From Mantamonas sphyraenae (Eukaryota > CRuMs > Mantamonadidae), in assembly GCA_026936335.1 (NCBI GenBank), contig JAPMXV010000059.1:124001-188000 (forward strand): 64,000 nt of DNA. Reading direction: 5' to 3'. The notes under the pieces are model-generated. The model did no database searches. It was given only the letters and a program-made list of their open reading frames with translations, and was not told the DNA's origin. A program made the translations under genes and the position numbers. Shown piece after piece: positions 44,785-57,256 of this stretch (within the stretch, counting starts at the first letter, position 1; every line of letters begins with the position of its first letter).

Positions 44785-47700
44785 ATGTCCAAATCGGTGC
44801 TGGGACACAAGTTCCGGCACGACAAAACCTGCACTGCAGACGTGTTCTCTCTGCAGTGTGACTGCGTCATCAGGTGGAACGCATTTGGTACGCAATGGAC
44901 CCCTGCCACCCGTCAAGAAGCCGCTGGAATACCGGACCTTCGCAATTCCCCTCCTTTTTTCGCGCCCCACTAACCCGCGTCCGCGCAACCGCCTCACCTG
45001 CGCACCACAGTCACCCGGTACATCCACGCCGTGGCCTCAACGATCCCACGTTGCTTGTGGCACCTCGACGGAGAGTCACCGCGTGCCGCAGTCCACGGCG
45101 GTGACTTGTACAGCACGGCCACCGTCAGCGGCGTATTTCTGCTTGTGGACCTCAACAGCATCTTCCAGGCCATTGCACAGGCCTTTGAGGTGCGCCAGCA
45201 GCAGTTTACCGCCATGGACACGCATCCTGATGCCGAAATCAGCGGCCCAATGCGTCGCAAGAGCAGCATCACCGGCCGAAATCGGCTGATGTTCTGGAAG
45301 TCGCAGAACGCAACCGGCAAACGCAAGCAGGACCGCTTCCGCGAACATCTCGAGCACTTCCAAACCTTCCACTCCCATATTTATTCCCAGCTCCTTTCGC
45401 CCGTCCTCTTCTTTGCCGGCAACGTCCTCTCCTTTGACGGCGAACGCATGATCGCCTTTTTTGGCAACCCTGCCCAAACTTCCACCGAGTACCTCGACGA
45501 CTCTCAAGCCGCCAACGCGGCCATTCTCGCCGCCCTGTCCATCGAACAGGTGCTCACCTCCTCTGATCTCGTGCCCTCCTTCATCTCTGGTCGCGACTAC
45601 CCCGAGTGTTTGCCCAAGCTGGCCCTAGCAACGGGCAATCTCCACACGCTCTTTCTCCGTGGAAGTTCTCCCACCGACGGAGCCACCTCCATTTCCACAG
45701 GCTCTGCCCTCCGCAATCTGTATGCCACCCTCGAGGTGGCTCAGCCTGCAGAGGTTGTCCTTTCGCCCACCGTCCGCCAACGCGCTCCGGTGAGCGACAC
45801 CTTCCATTCGCAAGACGTACGTGTTCTCCCACTTCCCGCTTTCCGCGCCGCCCACGCCGCCCACGCTGGTCACACTGCCACCTGCTCACACTGCCCCCCG
45901 TCTCTCCCACCCTTCCACACACACACATCCTCCTCGCAGCTTGGCGGAGGCTACGAGATGATTGTACAGATGGAAAAGCGTCCGCCGTTGGGCGACTGGC
46001 CCGTGGACGACCCAGCCAACTCTCGTTTGCCGGGCCCCAACGACTTTCGCCCCTCCCGACACACCCATCTGCTCCCATGCATGCCCGAGCCCATGTTGCG
46101 AGCTCATGTCGACACGGTCGACCTCATGGGCCGCGTGCACAACACCGAGCTCACCGTCGTACTCGTCGCCTTGTCACGTGCCCTCCTCGCAGAACCCCTC
46201 GTCCTCGCACGCATCTACTCCCAAATCGTCAGTATTGCTGCACGTGTGCAAGGCCACGTACTTCACGCCTCCTGTACACCCAAGCACACCGACCTATTCC
46301 ACCTGGCCCTCTACTTCCACACGGGCAAGAGCCCGGCACGTGCCTGCATCGCCTCCCTGGAGATTGCCTCCCTGCTGCGTGCCTATGCGGGCAAGGAACG
46401 CAAGCGAGGGGCCACCGTCCTGGACACCAAACCGGGTGCACGTCTCTCCCTCGAGCTGCAGAGTCTGCGCCAGCTGCGTGAGCGCACTCGCTTTGACTTT
46501 CACATGGTCCTCGGCACGGGACCAGTCCAGTATGGAATTGTCGGGTCCACGTTCAGGGCCCACCTGTGTCTGATGGGTCAGCTCTACACCGACCTGGAGC
46601 AGCTGCTGTATCGCGACTGCGCAGCCGACCAACTCCTCATGCTTGCCTCCACGGCCGAGCGCGTCAAGGACAAGGTCATTGTAAGGGACGTCGTATGCAG
46701 CACGCGTCCCGATGTCGTCCAGCTCCTCAACACCATTGTACAGCCCGGTCCGGCCATGAGCTTCAAGACCGCCTCCAACTCGCCCATTGTCGGTCGCCAA
46801 CAGGAAATGACTCTGATCCGCCGTTCCATCCGCGATCTCAGCTTCATCGACAAGAGTGGCCTGTTGTTCATCCACGGCGAGACCGGCTACGGCAAGACCG
46901 AACTCGCTCTCTTTGCCTCCCAGTTTGCTGCCTCCCAGGGCCTCCAGTGTATGATTGCCCACAACGGGCCCAAGGAGTCCTGCACTCCATTCTACGTGTT
47001 TCGGCAGATTATGGAGCAGCTCTTTGACGTCCACGCCTCGGCCAACACCGACCAGCTCGCAGCCATTCGCCGTTGCCTCCGTGTCTACGATCTCCTGGAG
47101 GCCATGTACGCGCGTCACACCACCACCACCTCATCCTCATCCTCATCCTCATCCTCCTCCTCCTCCGCCTCATCCTCCAAATCCACACCGGCGTCCTCCT
47201 TGCACCCTGACGGAGCGCGCAAACGCGAACCGGTGTTCCGCAGGACCGACAGCAAGGATGGGGACGACAAGACCAATCACAAGAGTGGCACAGGACGCAC
47301 GTGGCGACAGAAAGGCAAGCAGACAATGCGTCGATTCAAACGTTCGAACAGCCTGAATAGCAACGCAGCCATGGTCGAGTTGAACGATCTGCCTTCCTCT
47401 CGCCCCGGCAACAGCATCCGCACCGCCAAGCAACAACACGGGGATGACGACGATGTCAACGAGTCTGAGGACGACGATGCAGAGGACGAGCAAGACGACG
47501 ATGCGCAAGAAGAAGCTGACGAAACGTCGGACAGCGAGAATGGCTTTCCCGCGGAGAAGGGCAGCACAACAACGAGCCCACGCATGCTAAATCGGTCGCG
47601 TCTGTACACTCTGAACGAGGAGGAGCCCGTAGAGGTGGCCGAGGACAAGCAGACGTCCGAACGGATGCCACGACGCAACGTGTTGCGACGTGCACGCTCA

Positions 47701-50700
47701 AGCAGTGACAGCCTGATGATGTCCTCGTCGGAGCTGTTCAAACAGGCTGTCAGCGAGGACGGCAGCTCCTCACCGTCAAGCCGTGCTTCACGTAAGGTGA
47801 ACCTGAAGGGTCCCCTGAGCGAACTGTTGTGCGTGCTTGAGCCTCTGTTGCCATCGCACTTTATGCTGGAGGACGACGATTCCCGCGCCACCATGGGCCG
47901 CGACTACCAGGACGCACGCGACGTCGTCCATGTGGTCACACGGCTCATTGGCACCCACGTCAGAGTGGGGCGGTCGGAAGAGCTGGCAAATGTCAACCCG
48001 TCCACGGCCACCGAATTCCTCTCGGGCGAGGGCGACCTCTCTGCCTATGCCAATCGGGTGTCAAGCACGACGACCAACGAGGCCGAAGCCAGGGACATGA
48101 AGTTGCGCATGGTGGCCGAGACCCTGCGAGCATCGGGCATCGGAAGTTCCTCGGCCACACCTCCCGAGGTGTTTGTCGAAGAGGTCAAGGTTCTTTTGCA
48201 CGGCGACACGCAGGACGAGAACGTGGACACAGACGACGAAGAGGATGAGGAGGATGAAGAGGATGAAGAGGATGAGGAGCATGAGGAGCATGAGGAGGAG
48301 GATGAGGAAGACGCAGACAAGGACGACGATGACAAGGCGAGCACCTTTGGCTCGGAATCGGTCATGGTGCCCGATGGTGAACTGCGTCTGAACCTGGAGA
48401 GTGGCAGCAGTGGCAGCAGCAGCAGCGAGGCTGGCAGCGGAGGTGGTGTGGGAATGAGCAGCAGCAACACAGGCGGCGGCGGGTGTCGCAATCCGCTGGT
48501 GCTGATCCTGGAGGATGTGCACTGGATGGACACCTGGTCGTGGTTCCTCGTGCAGTCGTTGTTCAACGAAATCACATCGGGCCTGTTGCTTGTCCTTACG
48601 TGTCGTCCCGACGAGGATGTGGTGCCCCACTTTGAGCAGGTGATCCGATCCCTGGGCATCAATCCCAAGCGACTGCACACGTCGCCGCCTGCAGGCGCCA
48701 GCCAGCTGGTGACACGCAACATGGGCAACAACTCGGTCCAGTTCCTCAATCTGGCGCCCCTGTCGCAGGAGAGCTTGAGCCGCCTGGTGATGTTGTCGCT
48801 CAACTGCACCAGCATCAGTTCGGATGTGGTGGCGCTGGTGCAGGAGCAGAGCAAGGGCAACCCTCTGTTTGCCCAGAAGCTGTGTGACACCCTGAAGGAG
48901 GAGAGTTTGGTGTCTGTGGACGAGCGTGGCCTGGCCACTCTGTCTCCAGCCTACACGCTCTCGTCCCTCTCCCTCTCCCTGCCACAGACCATTGGCGAGG
49001 CCATGTCGGAGCAGATCCAACAATTGCCGCTGCGTGAACTGGAATTGCTGCGAGTGGCCAGTGTGTTGGGCTTCCGCTTCTGGCGCCGTGCCCTGTACGA
49101 TGTCTACGAGGGCGAGATGGACATTGCGCTGCTGGAGGGCTCGCTCGAGTCGCTGGTGCGCATGGGTTTTCTCGTCGTGGAGCAGGACGGCGACACAGAC
49201 ACACCCGACAACAGCATGAGCATGGGCGGAGGCAGCGGGCGCATGGACGACATGGTATCTGCCCTCAACAGCGCAAACGTGAGCGCCGCCCCAAGCGGCT
49301 TTGCCAGCGCCACAGCCAGCGGACGAAACACTCCGCTCGAGTATCTTGGCGGCGATTACCGCAGTGGGCCGCGCCCGGAAGAGTTGGCCCTCAAGCTGCA
49401 ACAACACCAGGACATGCTTGCGGCTGCAGGGGGGACGATGCAGAGCGGCATGGCTGCCGCCAGTGTCGCCGGGTCGTCCAGCGGCAGTATGGCAAGCAAA
49501 GAGGAAGGAGGAGCAAGCAATGTGGGATTGGGTGCAGGAATGATGATGGGAGGACGATCGACACTGGGCAGCAGTGTGAGTGGTGGCGAATCGCAGGGAG
49601 GGCCTGCAGGGATGTGGAACGAAGCCATCAGCGACGCCTTGAGCAACGTGAGCGACCATTCGGCAGGTACGCCGAGAACTCGACTGGCCATGATGGGTGG
49701 GCGTCTGTCGCCGACGCAGGCGAGTCTGGGCCTGATGTCTGGGTCGTCGTCTCTGGACGTGATGATGGCCTTTCCGCACAGCAATATCATCAGTCTGGTG
49801 TACGCCGGGATGAGCGAGGAGCAGCGACAGGCGTATCACCTTCGTGTGGCCGAGTACTACGACCAGCACCTGGACATGGCCAAGAGCATGGCCACCGTGG
49901 GCGATCATTGGGCGCGTGCCAACCACATGACTCGGGCCTTTCAGTATCTGGAGCAGGCGGCCCACGAGGCACTGATGACACAGGAGATCGAAGAGGCGCT
50001 GCGGTTGTACAGCCAGATGATCAACATGATGGGTGGTGTGCCAGAACTGACCTTGTGGCCCGAGTTGTTGGACAACATGCAGTTGGCCAACGACGACGAA
50101 GAGTACGACTTTGTGCCTGTGGACGACCTGATCGGTGGTCCTGCCACAAGCGGCAGCGTGGGCAGCAGCGCAAGCGGAGACTCGGGGGCGGGTGTGGAGC
50201 CCATGGAGCAGGACAGTTCGTCGTCGGGTGGCTCGCACACACCGGTGAGCAGCAGCAATTCCGCCCGTTCGACACCCGTTCGACGCAGCAGGGACGCAGA
50301 CGGTAATGCTGTGAACAGTGCGGCAAGCAGCCGGCGTGGCAGCTCGGACAGTCGGCTTGTGATTCTGCGAGATCGGGGCTCGCTGGCCCTTGTGGATGCA
50401 CCCGTCAAGGATGTGCGCTTGCAGAATGTCATGTCCACGGCACTGTCTTTGTCGGATGAGCACGTGGACACGGAAATCGGCCAGGCCAAGTTTGCCTACT
50501 TCCTGCTGCGGTTGGCCGAGTGCCACTTTCAGCAGAACAACGTGCTGACGGCGATGAAGTTGCACCTGAAGCTGCTGGAGCACATGGGCCAGGAACTGCC
50601 CGAATCCAAGATGGAGTGTCGCAAGGCCATCTTTGCACTGTGGTTGGGACGCAAGCAGATGGCACCCAGCGTGACGGAGCTGGCCAAGTACACGAATCCC

Positions 50701-51162
50701 GTGACCGACCTTGGTGCACGCGACTATGACACGCAGGTGCGCCTGGCCAAACCGGTGCTTGCGCAGCTGGCGCAAATGGACGAGTGGCAACGCGTGGACA
50801 CGTTCCAGTCGGCCATCCTTGCCGTCACGTTTGCCCGTCTGAGCTCCGTGTTTTACGAAACTGACCAGCTGTTCCACGGCTGGTTCTGTGCCTGGCAAGC
50901 CATCAAGATGGCCACTCTTAGCCATGGAATCTGCGAGTGGCACGACACACGCTTCCTCTACAAGGATGGCAAGACCATTGCTGTCGTGGACGTGTGTCTG
51001 CGCGCTGCCTTTCGCCTCCTCGTGCGGATGGCTCATGAGCAGCAGCAGCAGCAGCAGCAGCAGGATGATGGCGCCATGAACCAGAGTGCCAACAAATTCC
51101 CCACAAGTAGTCACGAGGACAGGCACAGTGGAAAAGAAGCGACGGAAGGAGAGGAAAAGTGA
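44785..51162 (+). CDS. Soluble-adenylyl-cyclase-like protein with STAND NTPase core
   Basis: Three exons, 44785-44887, 45011-45816, 45940-51162; 2043 aa. The second intron (123 bp) stays open in frame, so it could also be retained. Two cyclase homology regions at the N-terminus resemble ADCY10: C1 (RYIHAVASTIPRCLWHL, GVFLLVDLNSIFQAI, SFDGERMIAFFG) keeps two Asp; C2 (TELTVVLVALSRALL, VQYGIVGSTFRAHLCLMGQL) looks degenerate. The NTPase has Walker A GETGYGKT near residue 616 and Walker B LVLILEDVHW near 1161, with Ser-, Asp/Glu-rich insertions between. A helical, TPR-like half follows. Animal sAC makes cAMP in response to bicarbonate; catalysis here is uncertain. Confidence 0.85.
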
Positions 51163-51344
51163 GCGATGATGGATTAAGAATGCAAATCGGGCTTGCGCCA
51201 GTGTGTGAACGTGGTCGTCCACCGGGAAAGACACCTCGCCCAGCAGTCACTCAATGGACGACAGGATCGCCGACAACGTGCGCAGTGTTGACCAGTTTGC
51301 CAATTGATTTTTTGCAGACCCCCCACAGCCTCACGCAAGTGCTC

Positions 51345-54300
51345 ATGGATCCCCAGGAGTTTGAAGAGGAGTTGTTGGACATCTTCAGGTAGGCAGGCAA
51401 TGGAGGGAGCGATGGCTGTGTGTGTGGAAGTTGTGCGTCGTGTGGCAGGATCTCACTCACACACCGGACCACCAACCGTGCACGGCCTACCCTTGTGGCA
51501 CGCTGCATTGCGCTTCCGCCTCTGTGTGTTTTGCTCCTCACCCTCCACCATGATGGAACACACAGCAACCCGAGCAAGAGCTACCAGCGGGAACGTGAGT
51601 TGCAAGGGTGGCTTCGCATAGTTCAGACGCATGCCCCACTGCCTCCTGTGCCACTTGACACACACACACTCACTCACACACACACACACACACCGGGACC
51701 CACACCTGCTATGACCCACTCCACCCTCCCTTCACCTCAGAGGATCTCAAGGAGCATGCCGACCTTGTGGAGCTGTGTCTGGATCGCATCGGGGCAACCA
51801 GCAACATTGACGTCCGCTTCTGGTGTCTCTCGCAGCTGGCAGACGTCGTCGGCGACGAACACTACGACCGTCTGCACACCGATGTCCAAGAAGCCATCCA
51901 GTCCGAAACCCTCGAGCTTCTCAAATCCCTCGACTCGTTGCCTGAGCAGGAGTTCCGTATGTTTTTTTTGGGCTAGCACAGCGGGCAGTGAAGGCGGGGC
52001 GAGCATGCAACGCGCCGCTCCCTCGCCTGCCCCTTGTTCCATTGCTTCGTCTCCGGCACCCCGCATCCTGCTGACACGTCCGTGGCCCCTTCTTTGCGTG
52101 TTTGTCCCTGTGCAGATGTAAAAACCAAACTGGCGCTGTTGTTGACCCGCCTTTGCCGCGCCGAGCTCTTTCGTAACTGGCGCTCCTTCTTTGACGGTAC
52201 GTCCACACCCACCAAGGCGACCTCACGCCCATCGCGTGTTCCTTGCCCAGCCACACGCATTCTCTCCCTTTTTCCGCGTGTGTCGCCCATGCCGTGTGTT
52301 TGGCATGTACAAAGGGCCCCTGTCGGTGTGTCCATTCGCCGAAAACCTCGTTCTTCCCACCCACACCCCCCACCCCACTCTGACACCCCCCCCCGCTTGG
52401 CCAACCTTTGCCCTCGATGAAACACACAGATCTGCTCGCACTTGTGGAGAGCGAGCGAGTGTACCTGGAACTGTGGTTTCGTACGCTGACCATGCTGCAC
52501 GAAGAGGTGGTGATGGACCATTCGCAGCGGGCAACGGAAGACCAGGAGCTGAACGCAGACATCAAAGACTTTATCCGAGAGCACCATGCCGGTGATTTGG
52601 TGGAAGTGTGGCAGGGCACCCTGGAGAGCTGTTTGCCAAACGAGGATGACCAGGATCTGTGCAAGTTGGCGTTGGAGTCCATGGCACCGTACGTGCGCTG
52701 GATGGACATTGGGCTCTTTGCCACGGAATCCATGTTTGGTTTGCTCTACACCGCCATGGAGGGAGCCTGTGGCGAAGAAGCCATCACATGTCTGTCGTCG
52801 CTGGTGAACAAGGGCATGCCCGTGGCGGAGAAGCTGGAGCTGCTGGAAATGATGGGCTTGGAGTCACTCGTGGAGTCGCACGCACGTGAAACGGACCTGG
52901 AGTTTCACGTGTGTATGTCACAGCTGGTCAACAATGTGGGCATGGTGCTGTGCAAGTGTTGGGAGGAAACAGAGCCTGAGGACGAGGCCTTGTTTGACCA
53001 GGTGGCCGCCCTGCTGCACGACTGGATGCAGATTGCCATCAACTTTCTCAACGACGACGACGACGAAGTGTCGGGCGCCGTCTACGAGTTTGCCAAAACC
53101 TACCTCAACAAACTGGAGCGGCTGCCCAGGCCGCTGGCCGATCCGTACCCGCAGCACCTGCTGCAGTTCTTTGAGTGCTTCCTGCGCAAGGTGCGCTACG
53201 AGGAGGACCACGACTTTGAGGAACCAGGCGAGAGTGAGGAGCACGAGGAAGAGTACAGGCGAGAAATGTTCCAACTGCTGCGCAAGGTGGCCAAAAACAT
53301 CCCCAAGCTGGTGGAGGCGTCGCTGATGGAGCAGCTGGAGTATGTGATTGGCAAGCAGAAGGAATTGGCGTTCTACGAAGTCGAAGCGGTGTTGGCAACC
53401 CTGTACGAGCTTGGCCAGGCGTACAAAAGCAAGCATGGTGTAGAGTTTGGCCAGGCGTTCATGGAGGAGGCCATGGCACTGGTGGTGGAGAGCGACGTGG
53501 TCAGCTATCCACACGAGTCGATTCAACGCGTGTTTTTCGACCTCGTGCTGCGCTTTGCCAAGGATGTGGAGCTGACGCGGGACCACTACATGGAGATTGT
53601 GGGAGCGTTTACGGACGAGCGTGGTCTGATGCATCCGTCGCCGTACGTGCGTCCACACGCAGCGTACGTGTTTAGCAAGTATGTGACATTCATGCGTGAC
53701 ATGCTGAGCGACATGCAGGGTGACGCACCCGAGATTCTGGCCCAGGTGCAGGAGGTGTTGGAAGACGAGGAGCGCATGATGACAGCCCATCTGAAGCAGG
53801 ACGGGCACTTTGAATTATTTGGGGCGGTGGGCACCCTAATTGGGTGGCAGACGGACGAAAAGACAGTGGAAGCATTGCTGGAGCAGTATGTGCAGCCGAC
53901 GATGCAGAACATTGTGGACATCCTGGACGGGGAGGTGTGGAGGGAGGAGGAAAACGCAGGCGAGGAGGATTTGGCGCTGCTGACGGCCACGGCCAACATG
54001 TTCCACTGCCTGGCCGAGGTGTGTTCGACGCTGGTGTCGCGAGACGAGAGCAATAGCAGCAGCGCAGGCAGCTTGGCACCGGCGGTGGATCTGTTTACGA
54101 GCTCGCTGGAACTGGGCCTGCAGTGTGTAAAGAATATGCCCGTGGCACGGTGTGACGCGTTGGCGTCTGCTGTGTTGCGGCTCGTGCGCAAGAGCCTCAA
54201 CCTGCTCGGGGCAGAAGTGTTGCAATACCTGCCGGAGCTGCTGGAGCTGCTGCTGGAAGTGTGTCAGCCCAAGGAGATGTCGGACATCCTTGTGCTGCTG

Positions 54301-54990
54301 CCACGGCTGATGGGACTGTATCCGGACCGTATGGGAGACATCCTGATGCCCATGTTGGCCACGGTGTGCCAGACCGCGTTTGAGCTGATGGATCTGGAGA
54401 ACAATAGGGCGCAGAGCGACCAGTACTGGGTGCAGGTGGAGCAGGAGAAGGAACAGCTTCAGAAGCAGTACTTGGCGTTTCTGATGGTACTGGTGGATCT
54501 GAAGGAGAACACGTGGCGGTTGCTGGAAGAGCAGGACGCAGAGACGGTGGCGTTCATCCTGCAGAGTGTATCGGAGAATGTGGAATACGCGGTGGAACCG
54601 AGCACGGTGCACAACTATGTGCGCGCCATGAACCGGCTGTTGAAGCGGATCGAGCCAACGGAACAAGCGGCGGATGTGCTGTTCAACCACTTTCTGGCGT
54701 CGGCCATGACGTACTCGGGACGCCCCAATGTCAACCTGAACGACTACGTGGTGGTCAAGGTGTTGCAAGAGGTGGCACAGGCCCAGCGCAACATGGTGGC
54801 GCTGTTTGGCGACAGCGTGGTGACGTTTATCCAGGACGAAGCGCTCCCGCAGTTGGGCTATCCGGAACATCTGATTGGCGAGTACATTGACAGTTTGACA
54901 GGCGACGATCCAAAAGACTTTGCCAAGCTGTTTCAGGAGTTTGCAGCAGAGTTTCAAGCGGCGGAGGCGGGTGACAATGAAGAGGAGTGA
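51345..54990 (+). CDS. XPOT: Exportin-T / Los1 (tRNA export karyopherin)
   Basis: Five exons, 51345-51388, 51566-51594, 51741-51956, 52116-52196, 52430-54990; 976 aa. Exon 2 is 29 nt. HEAT-repeat protein: SNIDVRFWCLSQLADVV, KLALLLTRLCRAELFRNWRS, SERVYLELWFRTL, DLVEVWQGTLESC, MAPYVRWMDIGLFATE and NKGMPVAEKLELLEMMGL align with XPOT blocks (CQVLEH; AAQVFALLF; ESWYQIL; VGAYVSWIDLSLIA; VNKGMDPVDKMKLVE). Conserved EYRREMFQLL and HPSPYVRPHAAYVFSKYVTF also occur. Carries mature tRNAs out of the nucleus with RanGTP. Introns 3 and 4 have CTGACAC. Start chosen at the first ATG joining in frame; an upstream exon cannot be excluded. Confidence 0.92.
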
Positions 54991-54999
54991 ATCTGTGCA

Positions 55000-55060
55000 G
55001 TTTGTGTTTGTGTTTGTGTGTGTGTGTGTGTGTATGTCTCTCTCTCTCTCTCCCTGTCTC

Positions 55061-55096
<36 letters not shown>
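55000..55096. repeat. TG/TC-rich microsatellite between convergent genes
   Basis: Mixed (TG)n and (TC)n tract directly after the exportin-T stop (54990) and before the ammonium transporter stop (55142). It is probably shared 3' flank. Confidence 0.85.
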
Positions 55097-55141
55097 GATT
55101 CACAGGGTGCGCATTGGGGCTGTTTGGGCCGGTGTGCACAC

Positions 55142-57072
55142 TCATGCAAGTGTGGTGAGGGGACTGGCGTCTCGTGTGGAGGATCCAGATGCAGAGTCGA
55201 TGGGAGAGCTGGAGCCACTCTTGCGCTTGGCCATCTTTGCACGGGAGGACTTTGTGGTCCACTTGGCCTGGACAATGGTGTCTGCGTTGGTCACCATGTA
55301 CGTAATCTCGCCATGCTCCACATCGAGACCCGACTCTTCGACGGCACGGCTGACACGAAGGCCGACGAGGGAGCGGATGGCCAGAAAGATGGCTGTGCTG
55401 AGGCAAAACGACCACACGCCAATGCAGAGAATGGCCACCAGCTGGCAGGCAAACAGAGCGCCTGTGCCACCGGTGAGAAGGCCTGCGTCGAGAGTGTCTG
55501 GTGCACGCCCCAACATCTGGGAGAGCAGGTCGCGGTCTGCAAACAGGCCCGTGCAAAACAAGCCCCACAATCCAGCGGCACCGTGCACAGCAGCCGCCTC
55601 GAGAGGGTCGTCGACGTGCAAGCGGTGGAGAATGAGGTAGGCAGCGGCGTAGTAAACGGGTGCAGAGGTGAAGCCTGTGAGTGCAGCAGCCCAGGGGCGG
55701 ACCACACCGCACCCGCTGCAGATGGAGACAAGGCCAACCAGGAGGCCGTTCATCATGACCAGGAGGTTGAGTTTGCGCTCAAAGTAGACGGAACAGAGCA
55801 TGGCGGCCACAGTGCCGGTCATGGCACTGACAGTGGTGTTGAGGATGGACGTGGCCACCACCTTGTAGTCCTGCGAGTACGACACAATGGAGCCGTTGAA
55901 GCCGTAAAAGCCAAACCATAGAATAAACGTGCCCAGGGAGGAAAGCACCACCGAATGGCCGTGGATGGGTTTGGGACGTCCGTTGGCGTCGAAGCGGCCC
56001 GTTCGAGGACGCACCAGGTAGGCGCCGACCAGAGCCGCCACACCGCCGTTCATATGCACAGCTGGACGCGATGGACCGAGAGATGACGAGCAAACGACAA
56101 GCGAGCGCACGTGTGTGAGGGGTCAAGATGGCTCATGGGGATGGAAGGGTGTGGCGCAAGCAAACGGGGCATAAAGGTCGGGCTTCGGAGCAAAACCTAC
56201 CTCCGGAACCGGCGTAGTCCAGGGCGCCCGATCCAAAGAGGGGGTTGACGTTGAGGGGGCTGAGCCACCCAAATGGGCTCCAGAGCCCTGTGAGTACCCA
56301 GATTGCGTGTATGTGGCATGAGTGAGTGAGTGAGTGAGCGAGTGTGCGGGAAAATAGACGGCAAAGGAGCGGCGGGAAAACGAACAGTGGGAGACGACGG
56401 GATAGACAAAGCCTGTGATGGCCATTGTGTACACAAAGTAGGCTTCGAAGCGAGTGCGCTCGGCCATCGCGCCGGAAATGATGGTGGTAGAAGTGATGGA
56501 GAAGGCGTATTGAAATAGAAACTGAAAGTTGTGGGAGGAAGGAAAGTCGGCGAGGAAGTACCAGCCCGAACCGATGAAGCCATTGGAGTCTGGCCCAAAT
56601 GCAAACGCATAGCCACAGGCCCAGTAGACGAGGAAGCCCAGGGTGGCATCTCCCAGGTTCTGAGTGGGCACGTGGCGAGCGGGATGGGCGTGCGCAGAGG
56701 GTGCCGGGGTGAGCTTCGCAGAGATTTTTGTGGCGGCTGTGTGGAAAAACACACCAGCAGCTGTGGTTGCCCCCCCCCCGGTCTGTTCTCACCTTGACAA
56801 GGATATTCTGTGCATTTTTGGATCGGACGTAGCCGACCTCGAGCATCGCGAATCCACATTGCATGACTGGGTGGAAAGGCGGTGTGTGTGTCAGGGTTGG
56901 AAAGAGCATGGAGGCATCGAGACGTCCAGAGAAAACGCGTGCTGGGACACGCTGCGGACACTTACAGAGGATTTCTGCGAAACATAGGAGACCCCACATG
57001 GAGTCGATTGCCTCTGTACGCACATAGCCGTTCAGTGTCTGCAGAGACACAGGAACGGTGGCGTTGGAGGAC
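55142..57072 (-). CDS. AMT: Ammonium transporter (Amt/MEP/Rh family), 5' end unresolved
   Basis: Exons on the minus strand: ...57072-56966, 56866-56793, 56659-56386, 56287-56201, 56061-55142; 487 codons here. In-frame joins rebuild family motifs: FMQCGFAMLEVGYVRSKNAQ, KNLGDATLGFLVYWACGYAF, SHWLWSPFGWLSPL, DYAGSGAVHMNGGVAALVGA and AAVHGAAGLWGLF. The twin pore His and the Asp of DYAGSG are present, so transport competence is likely. The cytosolic tail is Ser/Lys-rich. The first exon needs to end in phase 2 and was not found between 57073 and the divergent G-alpha start at 57257. Carries NH4+/NH3 across the plasma membrane. Confidence 0.93.
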
Positions 57073-57256
57073 CTGCACCGGGGGCGGTAGAAAGTCAGCA
57101 CCCGTCACAAGGGAATAGTGCAATCGTAGGGGTTCCGATAACAGAGGAACTGCCAAAATGAGCAGGGGCAGGGACACACTCATCCACTCACATCGCGCAA
57201 GGTTGTGCTGTTGGAAATGCTGGCGCAGACACCGCCAACCGAAGACCTGCACGACC

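Noticed and set aside
48061-51234. 1057-codon open frame on the minus strand
   Set aside because: Antisense shadow of the sAC-like gene; composition (His, Gln, Arg) is typical of antisense frames here.
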